From: Lunularia cruciata
Lineage: Eukaryota; Streptophyta; Marchantiopsida; Lunulariales; Lunulariaceae
Reading direction: 5' to 3'
Assembly (NCBI GenBank): GCA_948567375.1
Contig: OX419755.1
Location: 76,282,931-76,346,930, forward strand
Length of the DNA stretch: 64,000 nt
Position numbers and translations under genes: made by a program. Every line of letters begins with the position of its first letter. Within the stretch, counting starts at the first letter, position 1. Below the pieces are notes generated by a model. The model was not told the origin of the DNA, searched no databases, and saw only the letters and a program-made list of their open reading frames with translations. Of this stretch, positions 47,931 to 60,958 are shown piece after piece.

Positions 47931-50900
47931 TGTGACAACCTAAAAAATATTACTTTTGCGGTAATCGGGTAAGTAAAGTTTGTTCCCACAAATATACAAG
48001 TCAGAATTGGTCAAATACAAAGCAAAGTAACAATTTCAGTTCTTCTTGAGTTCTTCTTTAGTCTCTCAGGGAGAAACCTCACCCAGAAGAGAGTAACAAG
48101 CACTAATTCACAGTCTTGTCACAAATTAACACTTCTTAATCACAACTCCAACAAATCTTTCCAAACAATCTTTGATTGTGATGATTCAAGCTCTGACAAA
48201 AACGGCACTTCACTACAAAATGACTTTGCCTTAGAATTGTGTTCCACCCCTCCATTGAAGGCACAACTTCCTCCATCTAAGTTGCTTCACATCAACCTCG
48301 CACTGCACTCACAAATGCAGAATACTACCAACACTACAATTCCTCTCAGATATGTCAAGGCATTGCTTTGATTGCACTTCACTCAAGATCAAACACACAA
48401 AATGAAGATCAAGGCTGCGGAATCGAACATCCAACAAACACACTGACTTGCACTTAGAATTTCTCCTTATACTCACAAACACAAGTACAACATTGATACT
48501 CGGAATCAAGCTTAAGCGACAAGCACTCCTTCACAACACTTTGCTTGATCTATTCTCAAAATTATGAGCACTGAACAACATAACACTGTGAATGCCACTC
48601 TTAAATAGTGAAGCAATCAACAGTTCTAACAAGTATACCATTCTATAACAACTCTTCTAACCTGTAGATCCAAAATGACAATGCACCTCTTCATATCTGC
48701 CTCTTCAAATCTCAAAACTGTTACTAATCCAATCTGATGTCTACTTTGTCATCGGCTTTCAAACCCAAACCCGAAGTAAATTAACTTCCTACTACTCTGT
48801 CTTTGGGTTTCACAACTTCTAATTCTTCTACCAGCTCCATCAATTCTCTTTCCTGATCTGAAATTCCACTAGTGGGTAACTTATCTAACTCCTTATCTCC
48901 CGACCTTCTCTTCTCTAATGTCTCTATCGCTAACTCCGAAGTCATATGTACTCCTACTTTGTCTTCTTTGGGTTTTGCTCTTACATCCTTCCGAAGTTTG
49001 TCTATCTCCAACTTTACTAAGTTTAATCTAATCGTGGTATTATCTTCTACTTCTAATATCTTCCTATCTACACGAGTTCTTAGACTGATCAACAAGGCAT
49101 TTAAATCTGCATCTTTTGCCTGTTTGCCTTGTCTGCTGCACCAACAACTTCAACTCATGCAGCCTGATCTCTTCAATCCAAATGTTGGCCTCTATACTTA
49201 TCATTGCGTTCATCCTGAGGAAAATCTCCTTCAATGGCTCCAATTGCATCTTTCTTTCTTGCTCCCGATCTGCAAGCCAATCCTCTCTGTACATCGCCAA
49301 CTCCGCTTTGAACTCGGCTTTCACCGTTTCTTTCTCCTTCTCCTTCTGTTCAATCTTCTCCTCCTGATTACAAAGTAACTCTCATAATCTATCTTCTTCC
49401 CTATATCTTACTACCAACTCCCTCTGCAAGAGTTGCTTCTTCTCTTCTACGCTCTCCATCACTCTATCAAGCTCTTGTTCCTTCGCTGTTACCCTTGCCA
49501 TAGCATGGATAAGTTCTAATCTTGAATCAACAAACTGCTGCTTCAAAATCTCGTACTCTACTACTTGTCTCTCCCTTGCTATGTCACTCTTCCTAACAAG
49601 TTCCTCTCGATACATCACTTCTCTCTTCAAGTCTTTGATTCTTCACTACTGCCTCCCCTTGCAATACTTCCCTTTCCTCCTCACCTCGAGTTATAATCAT
49701 CTTCAACTCCGCGTTCTCTTCTTCTAATCTCGATTACACCTGCAAGACAATCTTCACCTCTGGACAAGTTGACTGCATCTCCTTCTTCCGGTGCTCCAAT
49801 TTCACCAACAATGGACACACGACCTCCCGTAGGTACTCCACTCCATCACTCACAACTACCTCCTCCTTCGTAGCAATCTCCCTTCTCACTTCTTGTTCTC
49901 CCAATACTTGCCTTCATCTCTGCAATCTTAGTATCAAAATCAATGCCTCACTTCCCGAGCTAGCATTCACTTCTTCCTTCAGCTTACTCGGACCCGCTTC
50001 ACACTTTGCCTTGCGTCTTGAACGAACTCCCCTCTGAAGTGCGATCTTCTTCTCTTTGGTCTCAAGTATCTAGTCCTCTAACTTCGTGTTGTCCTCTGGC
50101 TTGAGCTTTGCCTGAACTTCTTGTTCTTCCTCCACAGCAGTTGGTACCAACGTAATTTCTCCACCTTCATCGCTATCGCTACTCATATTCCCACTTTGCA
50201 GCGTTAGCTCTGGTTCCTTCTTGCGTTCCAAGTCGTTGGACTTGCACTCAACTTCACCTTCCGAGCCTTTGTCTTCTAACGTGATCACCACCATGTCTCT
50301 CCTCGGGTTTCCTCTCTTGGTCTTCCGAGGCCTTGTCTTGTCTTCGGCTTTGCCTTGCCAACTTTGCTTCTTCGACTTTGGAGTATTGGCTATTATCTCT
50401 CCGTTCTTCCTTGTCTTTGCGTAGTACTCATCCGTGCTCCGGATTTGAAGGATATACTACTGCTCCTCTACGTTGACTTCTCTTCTCAAGTCGGGATGGA
50501 AGTGCAACACCATTTGATTTTGCTCCACCAAGTTGAGAAAATTTAACTTGAGGTAAAAATGTACTGCAAACGACACGATGTAATGTGGAGGCAACTTATC
50601 CCGCAGATTCCACACCATTTGTTGTATCCTTCCATGGAAGCACCTCGCCTAATTGATTGGTTCTCTTGCAAACAATTTGTGAAAGAACACAACCTGGTGT
50701 TTCATGACATACGTTGTTCTCTCTGGCTTTAGAATTGCCATGAGAGCACTCACAATCCTTCTCTTCACTGGATCCTTGTAACTCTCGACCTTGTATCCGT
50801 TCTTTGTTCTCTTTGAAGAAAAAGCGTCCCTTACTTCTTGAGTTTCTTTTGCTACTTCTCCCTTACCCAAGAATGTGGCTCCTTGCTTCATGCGTGCTTC

Positions 50901-51693
50901 TCTCCCAAGCATTAATCTCCAATCCGACTCTGTCCTGCGAGCCGGATTTCCTCTCTTCCCCTCTTCCTCGGGGCCATCAAGACACTTGCTCTCAATAGTC
51001 TCAGTCATGAAATCTAGAAAACTGACATTCCAGTTCCATGCCAAGAACGTAATCCAAAGTCGACTCAAGACTTTGATTCTTGCAATTACGTCTAGCCTCC
51101 AAATCATATGATTCCTCACTACAAATTCGGAGTTCTTCTTTCCTCCTCCCATCTCTCTTGCTTTCTCAATGTCTCTTGGTTTCACTCTCTCGACTTCTCC
51201 CTTACACACTAGCGCATCTTCAACTCTATTTCCCTTCCCATGATCACCTATAGGACGACTTCTCAACGGCAAAGGAAATGCTTGACATTGCTTCATCGTT
51301 AGCCCAATTTTTATAGAGTTGTGCCTTCTTTGTCTTTCTTCAATTTGAGTTTCTACCAAGAAATCACACCTCTTTTATGCGTGTGTCACTATCAATTGTA
51401 CTTCACGCGTATGGGCTGCCGGTTTTGAACGGCCCCGACGAAAGGTTGTTAGATTGTTTGCGCCTTGAGTTGAGCTCCCCTCGATACAAAGACTCCTTAC
51501 ATTGTATTGTATGCTGATAGGGCATTTCTGAGTACTTTGCCTTATGACCCAAAGTCACTTTACTTTGGATTTCATCCCAAAGACTCTTTTCTTTGCCTTC
51601 TACGGCCATACAAGCGCAATTTGACTTATCTATACACAATTTGACTTATCTTCTCCTTTATTTTGAACAAAAACAAAAAATGTGGGCACCACA
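47931..51693 (-). repeat. 5' LTR of C1 (3763 bp)
   Basis: Same layout as the 3' LTR: palindrome 51547-51570, TATA box 51307-51315, ORF 51288-48724, distal TATA-like box 48600-48607. LTR ends mutated (AACCTAAAAAATATTAC near 47937). Right TSD CTAAA at 51694. Confidence 0.93.
48724..51288 (-). pseudogene. LTR-encoded coiled-coil protein remnant (C1 5' LTR)
   Basis: Same ORF upstream of gag in the full-length element and in the same sense. A small deletion near 51275 shifts the first codons. Blocks: 51288-50649 (FLAWNWNVSFLD, KRGNPARRTESDWRL, NGYKVESYKDPVKRRI), 50294-50070, 49630-49382, 49324-49064 and 49095-48781 (DRKILEVEDNTTIRLNLV). Total length 2.57 kb, again about 855 codons, although the frame is broken several times. 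Confidence 0.75.
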
Positions 51694-52548
51694 CTAAACA
51701 AATCTTGATTGTGATGATTCAGATTCTCTCAAAGACAACACTTCATTGCATAATGACTTCACCTCAGAATTGTGTTCCACTCCTCCATCGAAGGCACAAC
51801 TTCCTCAATCAAAATTGCTTCACATCAACACTACGCTGCACTCATAACTGCAAAATACTACCAACACTACAATATCTCCCAGATCTATCAAGGCATTGCT
51901 CCGATTGCACTTTACTCAAGATCAAACACATAGAAGGAAGATCAAGGCTGTGGAATCCAACATCCAAAATACACATTGACTTGCACTTCAAAATTCTCCA
52001 AACACTCACAAACCCAAACACAATGCTAATACTTGGAATTAAGCTCAAGCGACAAGCATTGAAATCAACACTTTGCTTTATCTATTTTCAGAAATTATGA
52101 CTGCTGAACAACATAACAATGCAAATGCATCCATTAAATAGGTAGAGCACTTCAACAGTTATCTAACAACTATACCATTCTACAACAACTCTACAAACCA
52201 ACAGATCCAAAATGACAATGCACCTCTTCATATTTGCCTCTTCAAATCTCAAAACTATTACTTCTGATCCAATGTCTACTTTGACTTTGGCTTCCAAACT
52301 TGATGTTCCTTCAAGAATTTCTCCATGTTTGGGTCTACTCAATTCTACTCCTAACTCTTCTATTTCTATAATTTCTTCACTACAAACTACAATTGCACAA
52401 GTGGGTAACCTATCTAACTTGTCATCTCCCGACCCACTTCTCTCTAAGTTCTCAGATAACAACTCCGAGGTCACTTGCACTCCTTCTTCTCTTACTTTGA
52501 GTCTTCTAACTACTTGTACTTCACTATGAAGTTTATCCAACTCTGTCT
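51694..52548 (-). mobile_element. Old C-like LTR (C-LTR5), right part
   Basis: Continues 36845 after the C1 insertion. The sequence is clearly C-LTR tail (CAATCTTGATTGTGATGATTC type) but diverged from the others. It includes ORF-tail codons 52540-52163 (VQVTSELLSENLERSGSGD, DRLPTCAIVV, VKVDIGSE). Truncated at 52548, where a family A LTR begins. Confidence 0.8.
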
Positions 52549-53240
52549 TGTAACACCTATTTGTCTATGTGTGTGGTATTGTGATATTTAGCTTGGTATT
52601 ACAAGTACTTGAGAGATATTATTTATATAGAGATAAAGGATGGTTCTACATTAGTCATTATTAGCAAAAGTTAGTCATACCTAAGATAGAGGGGACCTTA
52701 CTTTAGAGAAAGTGGAAAAGATGAGCACCACTATTTTGGATTTTAGTGTGTTAACTTGGTATTATTCCTAGGTGTTTGGCTTTGAGGAAAGATTTGAGAA
52801 CTTTTGGGCCCGCAAGCCTTTTTGTTTTGGATTCTTCTTTAGTCCAAGGATAGCCCATGTGAAGGAATCCTTGACTTAGTGATTGGGTCAAGATAAGATC
52901 ACATGCTTAGGGGAATATGCCCATGTGAATGGATATTCCTTTCTACTTTTTGACTTGACTTGACTTTTAGTCTAGTAACTTGAGTTACTACGGTAATTAG
53001 TAACTTTGGTACGTAACTATTTCACAAGTATATAAACAAGGGGTGCGGAGGTACTCATCATCCTTTCATTTGCAACTATCTCTCTCTCATTGAGTTCTCT
53101 AGTGAGCAATGTCTTGAGTCTTGGAGTGTTAGCCTTGGGGGAGTATGATGGAGTTGCAGTTCCTTGCTTTCTTAGTCCATGGTGCGCTACTATAATAGCC
53201 ATCAGAGGTTCATCTTGAGTGAGAGACAGGTCGGCTCACA
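52549..53240 (+). mobile_element. Solo LTR of family A (A5), no target duplication
   Basis: 692 bp, TGTAACACC...GGCTCACA. Left flank GTCT, right flank GAAC: no 4- or 5-bp duplication. The two sides are different C-LTR fragments in opposite orientation, so this LTR probably arose by recombination between two family A elements at different sites (inference). Confidence 0.85.
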
Positions 53241-54400
53241 GAACAATCTTTTGATTTGTTTGAGAGATTGTAAGATAGGAAAATGTTAGTAGTAGACAAG
53301 GTCTGTCTTAGTTAGATATAGGTAGAAGTGAGTTAGATGAGCTTTGGAGTAGAGTGAAGAAGGGAACTCAATGTGAAGGAAGAGAAGTAGGACTGTAAGT
53401 GTCTTCAAGTGAGTTACTTGAGACATTAGGAGAGATCACATTAGCAAAAAAGATGTAGATAGACTACCCATGACCTCAATTTCAATTTAGACTGAACATA
53501 GGATAGAATTAGAAGAAGAGTTAGTAGTTGTGTATACACCCAGAGTAGAGGATACAAAGGAAGTTACATTGGGTGTAGGAGAAGAAGAAGAGGTAGACAT
53601 CTGATTGGAGTCATAACCAATTTGAGATTTGAATAGATATATGAAGAAATGGGTTGCCAATTTGGATTTGGAAATGGTTAGAGAAAAATATTTTAGTTAA
53701 ACATTTATCAAAGTTCTTTGCCTATTTAAAGGAAATATTTGCAATGTTGTTACTATTTAGTATTCATATTTTTGAAGTTGAGTAAAGCAAAGTGTTGTAA
53801 CTTGGTGTTGGTTGTTTTAGCTTAGTTTTGAGTATCAATCCTAAGCATGTCCTTGTGAGTGTGTGGAGAAATTTGAAGTGCAAGTCAATGAGCTTGTTGG
53901 ATGTTGAATTCCATAGTGTTGATTTCACTTTTTGTATTTGATATTGAGTGGATAGCAATCAAAGCAATGCCTTGATAGATCCGTCAGGAATTGTAGTATT
54001 GGTAGTATTCTGCATTGGTGAGTGCAACATTGGGTTGATACAAAGCAACTTTGATCAAGGAAGTTGTGCTTTTAGTGAAGGGGTGGAACACAATACCGAG
54101 GTGAAGTTGTTTTATGGTGAAGTAGCTTTCTTTGGGAGAATTGAATACCCACAATCAAAGTTGAATTGGAAAAAGATTGATGAATTGTGATTATGGGTGT
54201 GATTTTTTTGTGATCAGTCTATGAATCAATACTTGTCATTCTCTTTTGGGCATAGTTTCTATTTGAGAGACTAAAGAAAAACTCAAGAAGAACTAATTGT
54301 GATATTTTACTTTGTATTTGACCATTTTTTAATCTTATCTCTATGGGAACAAACTATTACTTGCTGATTACCGCAAAAGTGATACTTGTTGGGTTGTGTC
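53241..54400 (+). mobile_element. C-LTR fragment in plus orientation (C-LTR6)
   Basis: Starts inside the coiled-coil ORF (GATAGGAAAATGTTAG, the DRKML codons) and runs to a mutated LTR end near 54400 (TTGTTGGGTTGTG). The ORF is full of stops. The distal TATA-like TATTTAAA is at 53723-53730. The 5' two thirds of the LTR are missing. Confidence 0.8.
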
Positions 54401-54479
54401 TTGCATATATACATTGCTATCAACATCATACACTTTAGAAGCACAACTTACACATAAGTCATATATAAACTCTAAAATG

Positions 54480-56076
54480 CCACAATTAATCAATTCAATT
54501 GAGAACATGCGCTCATCCATACATCTGGATCATCCAAGTCCAAAACTACAATAGCATCTTTACAAATGGCTATAGGTAAATCTAGATCTTGTCCATAGAG
54601 TAGAAAGTAAGGAGAGAAGGATGCTAAGGAGGCTTGCCGGCTGAACCAATAGCCCATGGCCAACCAAGGTAACTAAAGATCCCAATCTCCCAAGTGGCCT
54701 CTCTACAAACCATACTTTTGCAATCCTCTCTTCACCTTCTAAACCACTCTCTTTGCTAAGCCATTTGCCTTAGGGTGATCTCATGAGGTAGTATAATGAT
54801 CAATTAAAGCTTTGTCACACAAGACCTAAAACTCTCCCAAGAACTTTGTACTCAGTCAAAAGCTCAATTCGTGCACCAAAATGATTGAGAACCCGATCCA
54901 AGAACAAGTAAGCCGTCACTTCATTGGACTTGTCAAGAAGTGCCATCAACTCAATCCACTCAAAGAAGTGCTCCACTATCACCAAAACATACAAATGATG
55001 TCTCACAGTCAACAAAGTCCAAACTCCAATAGTAAGCCAATCCATGATAGGTAATGGGTGTAACCATGGTGTAGGAGCATTGAATGATGCTCTAACTTGG
55101 TCATAAACCACACATATGGCAACAAACTACTGTCTACATATAGTGCCACCAGTAATGACTTGGGAGTAAGCTATATGTATGTTTTACTCCAAAATGTCCA
55201 AGCTCCTCATGAGCATGACAAACCAATTGTAGTCTTTGAGATGGAAGTGGTACTACTTGCACTCTACCATCCTCCCATACCCAAAGAAAGTATTTGCCTT
55301 CCAATCTGAACTGCCTATCTTGCTGAAGGACATGGTCTCTCTCCTTGGCCCCAACTGTGTCATCCACAACAATAGTGCAAAGATAGTCCACCATTAAGAC
55401 ATCATCATGAATGTCTCACTAAATTGTACCACAAACTCCACTCTTTGGATTTGTGACCTCAATAACTCCTCATGTATGTGCTGAGAGAGGTACCACCAAA
55501 GCCTCAAAACATATATAGAGAAAGGCAAATGCATGCCAACCTAGCACCATCTCCTCATCTGTCTCACCATGCCAATGTGCTCCAGTCTGATCTTGTTGGC
55601 TGGGCCATGGGTTTCTACTCAACCCATTTGTATCATGGTTCACCACTCCAAGTTGATGAATAATCATGAAATCATACTCTTGTAAAATTAGAGCCCATCA
55701 TGCAAGCTTCCTTGAAAGCTTGTCGGACTCCATCATGTCAACTTTAGTGGCTGATGATTGATGATGAGAGTAAAAGGGTTACCAAATAGGTAACATTGGA
55801 AATGTGCTACTACCCAAATTTCTACCAAGCACTATCCCTCATATGCTCCATTGAATTTCTGGAGTGACTAGCATATGCCACCACAAACTCCTTCTCCCCG
55901 TCATCATGTTAGGTAAGCATTGCTCCAAGCCCCACATACTCAATTCAATATGAACTTGAAATGGTTGTCCTTTGATTGGTCTTCTCAAAATAGGAGCAAA
56001 TGTCAACCTCTCCTTGACCTCTACAAAAGCTCTCTCCTACTCATCTCCCCAACACCACTCTTGTGTAAGCTTGGTC
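54480..56076 (-). pseudogene. Decayed family D pol: RNase H end and integrase
   Basis: Minus strand. Tail of RNase H near 55670-55470 (VVNHDTNGLSRNPW). Zinc-binding region of integrase 55394-55134 (CHAHEELGHFGVKHTYSLL, YWW). Core 55111-54815: WLTIGVWTLL, YVLVIVEHFFEWIEL, DRVLNHFGARIELLTEYK. The first two catalytic Asp positions appear as Gly and Glu. It is unlike the integrases of A and C and runs opposite to the family D gag at 21880-24415. Confidence 0.7.
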
Positions 56077-56983
56077 TATAACACCCATTTGTGCATGTGT
56101 ATGGTATTATGATGTTTAGCTTGGTATTACAAATATTTGATAGATATTATTTATATAGAGATAAAGGGTGGTTCTACATTAGTCATGATTAAGTCAAAGT
56201 TAGTCATAGCTAAGATAGTGGTGATCTAACTTTAGAGGAAGTGGAAAAGATGAACACCATATTTTGGATTCTTGTGTGTCGACTTGATATTATTCCTAGG
56301 TGTTCCTAGGCTTTGAGGAAAGAGTTGAGAACTCTTGGGCCCGCAAGCCTTTTTGTTTTGAATTCTTCTATAGTCCAAGGATAGCCCATGTGAAGGAATC
56401 ATTTACTTAGTGGTTGGATCAAGATAAGATCACATGCTTAGTGAAATATGCCCATGTAGATGGATATTCCTTTCTACTTTTGACTTGACTTGACTTGACT
56501 TGACTTTTAGCCTAGTAACTTGAGTTACTCTAGTAATTAGTAACTTTGGTATGTAACTATTTCACAAGTATATAAACATGGGGTGAGGAGGTACTCAACA
56601 TCCTTTCATTTGCAACTATCTCTCTCTCAATGAGTTCTCTAGTGAGTAATGTCGTGAGTCGAGTGTTAGCCTTGGATGAGTATGATGGAGTTGGGGTTCT
56701 TTGCCTTCTTAGTCCATGGTGCGCTACCACAATAGCTATTAGAGGTTCATCTTGAGTGAGAGACAAGCCGGCTCACATTTTTGGTTCCATTACCAAGACC
56801 TCTTTAGAAGGCAAGATAATGTTCCACATACAATTCTATATTAGACAAAATGAGGCTATGAGAGCTCAGTTGGAGAGAAATTTAGAGGAGGAGAAGGTTG
56901 AACTTAAGTAAGAGAACTTGGACACATTTGTATACCTTGTAGTTCATTATGATGTCTTTGAAATGATTTTGTATATCTTGTAC
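56077..56983 (+). mobile_element. 5' end of a family A element (A4): LTR, PBS, leader
   Basis: LTR 56077-56777 (701 bp, start mutated to TATAACACCC), PBS-like TGGTTCCATTACCAAGAC at 56782-56799, then the beginning of ORF0 (TTCCACATACAATTC type sequence) up to 56983. It is cut by the A3 3' LTR. A decayed copy. Confidence 0.85.
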
Positions 56984-58412
56984 TGTGAGCTGGCTTGTCT
57001 CTCACTCAAGATGAACCTCTGATGGCTATTATGGTAGAAAACCATGGACTAAGAAAGCAAGAAACCCCAACTCCATCATACTCCTCCAAGGCTAACACTC
57101 CAAGACTCAAGACATTGCTCACTAGAGAACTTAATGAAAGAGAGATACTTGCAAATGAAAAGATGATGAGTACTTCCTCACCCCTTGTTTATATACTTGT
57201 GAAATAGTTATGCACCAAAATTACTAATTACTAGAGTAACTCAAGTAACTAAGCTAAAAGATAAGTAAAGTCAAAAAGTATAAAGGAATATCCATCCATA
57301 TGGGCATATTCCACTAAACATGTGATCTTATCTTGACCCAACCACTAACTCAAGGATTCCTTCACAAGGGCTATCCTTGGACTATAAAAGAATCCAAAAC
57401 AAAAAGGCTTGCGGGCCCAAGAGCTCTCAACTCTTTCCTCAAAGCCAAACACCTAGGAATAATACCAAGTCAACACACTAGAATCCAAGATAATAGTGCT
57501 CATCTTTTCCACTTCCTCTAAATTAAGATCCCTTCTATCATAGCTATGACTAACTTTAGCTAATCATGACTAATGTAGAACCATCCTTTATCTCTATATA
57601 AATAATATCTCTCAAGTACTGTGACAACCCGGCAAATATCACTTTTGCAGTAATTGGGTAAGTAAAGTTCGTTCCCGCAGAGATACAAGTCAGAATTGGT
57701 CAAATACAAAGCAAAGTAACAATTTAGTTCTTCTTGAGTTCTTCTTTAGTCTCTCAGGTAGAAACCACACCCAGAAGAGAGTAACAAGCACTGACTTGCA
57801 GTCTTGTCACGAATTTCACACTCCTTAATCACAACTGCATCAAATCTTTCCAAACAATCTTGATTGTGATGGTTCAGGATCTCTCAAAAACGGCACTTCA
57901 TTGCAAAATGACTTCACCTCAGAATTGTGTTCCACCCCTCCACTGAAGACACAACTTCCTTGATCAAAATTGCTTCACATTAACCTCGCACTGCACTCAC
58001 AAATGCAGAATACTACCAACACTACAATTCCTCTCAGATCTGTCAAGGCATTGCTTTGATTGCACTTCACTCAAGATCAAACACATAGAATGAAGATCAA
58101 GGCTACGGAATCCAACATCCAACAAGCACATTGACTTGCACTTTGAATTTCTCCACACACTCACAAACACAATTACAAAGTTGATACTTGGAATCAAGCT
58201 CAAGCGATGAGCACTGCTTCACAGCACTTTGCTTTTTCTATTCTCAGAAATTATGAGCACTGAACAACATTTCTTTGTGAATGCCACTCTTAAGTAGTGA
58301 AGCAATCGACAGTTCTAACAACTATACCATTCTACAACAACTCTTCTAACCTATAGATCCAAAATGACAATGCACCTCTTCATATGTGCCTCTTCAAATC
58401 TCAAATCTGTTA

Positions 58413-60681
58413 CTACTCCGATCCGATGTCTACTTCTTCCTCGGCTTTCAAACCCAAACCCGAAGTAACTTTACTTCCTACTACTCTTTCCTTGGGTCTT
58501 GTATCTTCTTCTTCTTCTACCAGATCCAATAATTCTCTTTCCTGATCTAAAATTCCACTAGTGGGTAATCTATCTAACTCTTCATCTCTCAACCTACTCT
58601 TCTCTAATGTCTCCACTCGTAACTCCAAAGACATTTGTAGTCCTATGTTATCTACTTTGGGTTTTGCCCGAACATTTTTCCGAAGCTTTTCTATCTCTAT
58701 TTTCACTAAATCTAATCTAATCACAATGTTATCTTCTACCTCTAAGATCTTTCTATCTACATGAGTTCTGAGACTAATTAACAAGGCATTCATATCTGTA
58801 TCCTTTGATTGTCTTTGCCTTGTCTCTTGCACCAACAACTTCAACTTGTGCAGCCTCGTCTCTTCAATCCGAATGCTGGCCTTTGTACTTAACATTGCAT
58901 TCATTTGGAGGACTATCTCCTTCAATGGCTCCAATCTTGTCTTTCTCTCATGTTCACAATTTGCGAGCCAATCCTCTCGGTACATCGCCAACTCCGTCTC
59001 AAACTCGGCTTTCACCAACTCCTTCTCCTCTTGATTACAAAGTAACTCTCGTTGCCAGAGTCGCTTCTTCTCCTCAACACTCTCCATCACCCTATCAAGC
59101 TCCTGATCCTTTGCAGCTACTCTTGCCATAGCATGGATTACCTCTACTCTTGAATCAGCAAACTACTACTTCAAGATCTCATACTCAGCTACTTGTCTCT
59201 CCCTTGCTATGTCACTCTTCTTCACAAGATCCTCTCGATAACTAACTTCTCTCTTCAGGTCTTCAATTACCTGACTTCTCACCATTGCCTCTGCTCATAG
59301 CACTTCCCTTTCCTCCTCACCTCGGGTATACTCTTCTTCAACTCCAAGTTTTCTTCTTCTAATCAAGTCAATACCTGCAATACAATCTTTACCTCCGGAC
59401 AAGTTGACTGCATCTCCTTCTTCTTGTACTCCAGCTTTATCAGTAGAGGACAAACCACATCCCGTAGGTACTCCACTCCATCACTCGGGGTTACTTCTTC
59501 TTGCGTAGCCACTTCTCTTTGTACTTCGTGTTCATCCGATACTCGCCTTCTTCTTTGCAATCTTTGTATCAGAATCAATGCCTCACTTCTTGAGCTTTCA
59601 CTTACTTCTTCTTTTGCCTTACTCGGCCCTACTTCACACTTTGCCTTAAGTCTTGAGCAAACTCCTCTCTGCGCTACGATCTTCTTCTCTTCAGGCACAA
59701 TTACTTCATCTTCCAATTGTGTATTATCTTTGGCTTCAATTTCTGCTTGCACTTCTTCTTCTTTGTATTCGGGGTACTCACTGCGACCTCCACGTTCTTT
59801 CCTATCTTTGTGTAGTAGTTTTTGGTGCTCCTGATTTGCAAGATGTATTGCTGTTCCTCGACGTCAACTTCCTTTCACAAATTAGGATGGAAGTGCAACA
59901 CCATCCAAGTCCGCTCCGCCGAGTTCAAAAAATTGAGCCTGAGGTAGAAATGTGCTGCAAACGGCACGATGTAGTGTGGAGGCGACTAATCCCGCAAATT
60001 CCACACCATCTGCCTTGTTCTCACGTGGAAACACCTTGCCTTATTGATCGGTTCTCCTACAAATAGCTTGTGAAAGAACACCGCTTGATGTTTCATCACA
60101 TAAGTGGTTCTCTCCGGCTTCAGGATGGCCATCAGTGCACTCACGATTCCTCTCTTCACCGGGTCTTTGTAGCTCTCAACCTTGTACCCATTCTTTGTCC
60201 GCTTTGACAAGAAGGCATCTCTCACCTCTTGGGTCTCTTGAGCTATCTCTCTCTTTCCCAAGAACATGGCCCCTTGCTCCAAGCCTGCTTCCTTCCCGAG
60301 TACAAGTCTCCAATCCAACTCTGTCCAGCAAGCCGGATTTCCTCTCTTCCCTTCTTCCTCGGGTCCATCAAGACACTTGCACTCGATGATTTCTTTCATG
60401 AAACCTAGAAAGCTCACATTCCAGTTCCATGCCAAAAATGTGATCCAAAGTCGGCTCAAGACTTTGATTCTAGCTATTACATCTAACCTCTGAATTGCAT
60501 GATTTCTCACTGCAAATTCAAAGTTCTTCTGTCCTCCTCCTATCTCTTTTGCCTTCTCACTATCTCTCGATTTCACTCTCACAACTTCTCCTTTACGCAC
60601 TACCACGATTCCAACTCTATTTCTCTTCCCACAATCACCTGCAAGATGACTTCTCAACGGCAAAGGAAAATTACTCGACAT
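58413..60681 (-). pseudogene. LTR-encoded coiled-coil protein remnant (C-LTR7)
   Basis: Blocks 60681-59986 (SSNFPLPLRSHLAGDCG, GGGQKNFEFAVRNHAIQRL, FLAWNWNVSFLG, NGYKVESYKDPVKRGI), 59752-59363 (EEVTPSDGVEYLRDVV) and 59129-58413 (AAKDQELDRVMESVEEKK, DRKILEVEDNIVIRLDLV). The Lys/acidic-Ser linker is mostly deleted, and so are the segments around VRYREEDRL and KIEQKEKEKE, all inside the variable part. About 755 codons remain. The 249-codon N-terminal block is open, the longest intact N-terminal domain in the window. Confidence 0.78.
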
Positions 60682-60958
60682 TTTGTCATTGCAAGTTTGA
60701 TTTTTATAGAGTTGCGCTTCTTTGTCTTTTGTCACTTCAAGTTTCTACCGAGAAATCACACCTCTTGTATGCACCTGTCACTGTCAATCAACCTTTGTGC
60801 GTATGGGCCACCGGTTTTTGAACGGTCCTTTCTTGAATTTCTTGCCCCGACAAAAGGTTGTTAGACTATCTTTGCGTCGAGTTGAGCTCACCCCAATATG
60901 AAGACAATTTACTTTAGGTTGTATGCTGATAGGTCATTTCCGAGTACTTTGCCTTATG

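Larger units (their letters stand above)
36846..51693 (-). mobile_element. Full-length Ty3/gypsy element of family C (C1)
   Basis: 14,848 bp on the minus strand: 5' LTR 47931-51693, PBS 47905-47923, gag, protease, RT-RNase H, integrase, PPT 40581-40593, 3' LTR 36846-40580. Perfect 5-bp TSD CTAAA at 36841-36845 and 51694-51698, inserted into an older C-like LTR. The LTRs are 3735 and 3763 bp and each contains the coiled-coil ORF. Their first 190 bp differ at roughly 7%, so the insertion is older than A1 or A2. This element proves that the many 3.5-3.8-kb copies elsewhere in the window are LTRs. It is inactive: frames are broken, one RT catalytic Asp is lost, and the protease motif is changed. 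Confidence 0.94.
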
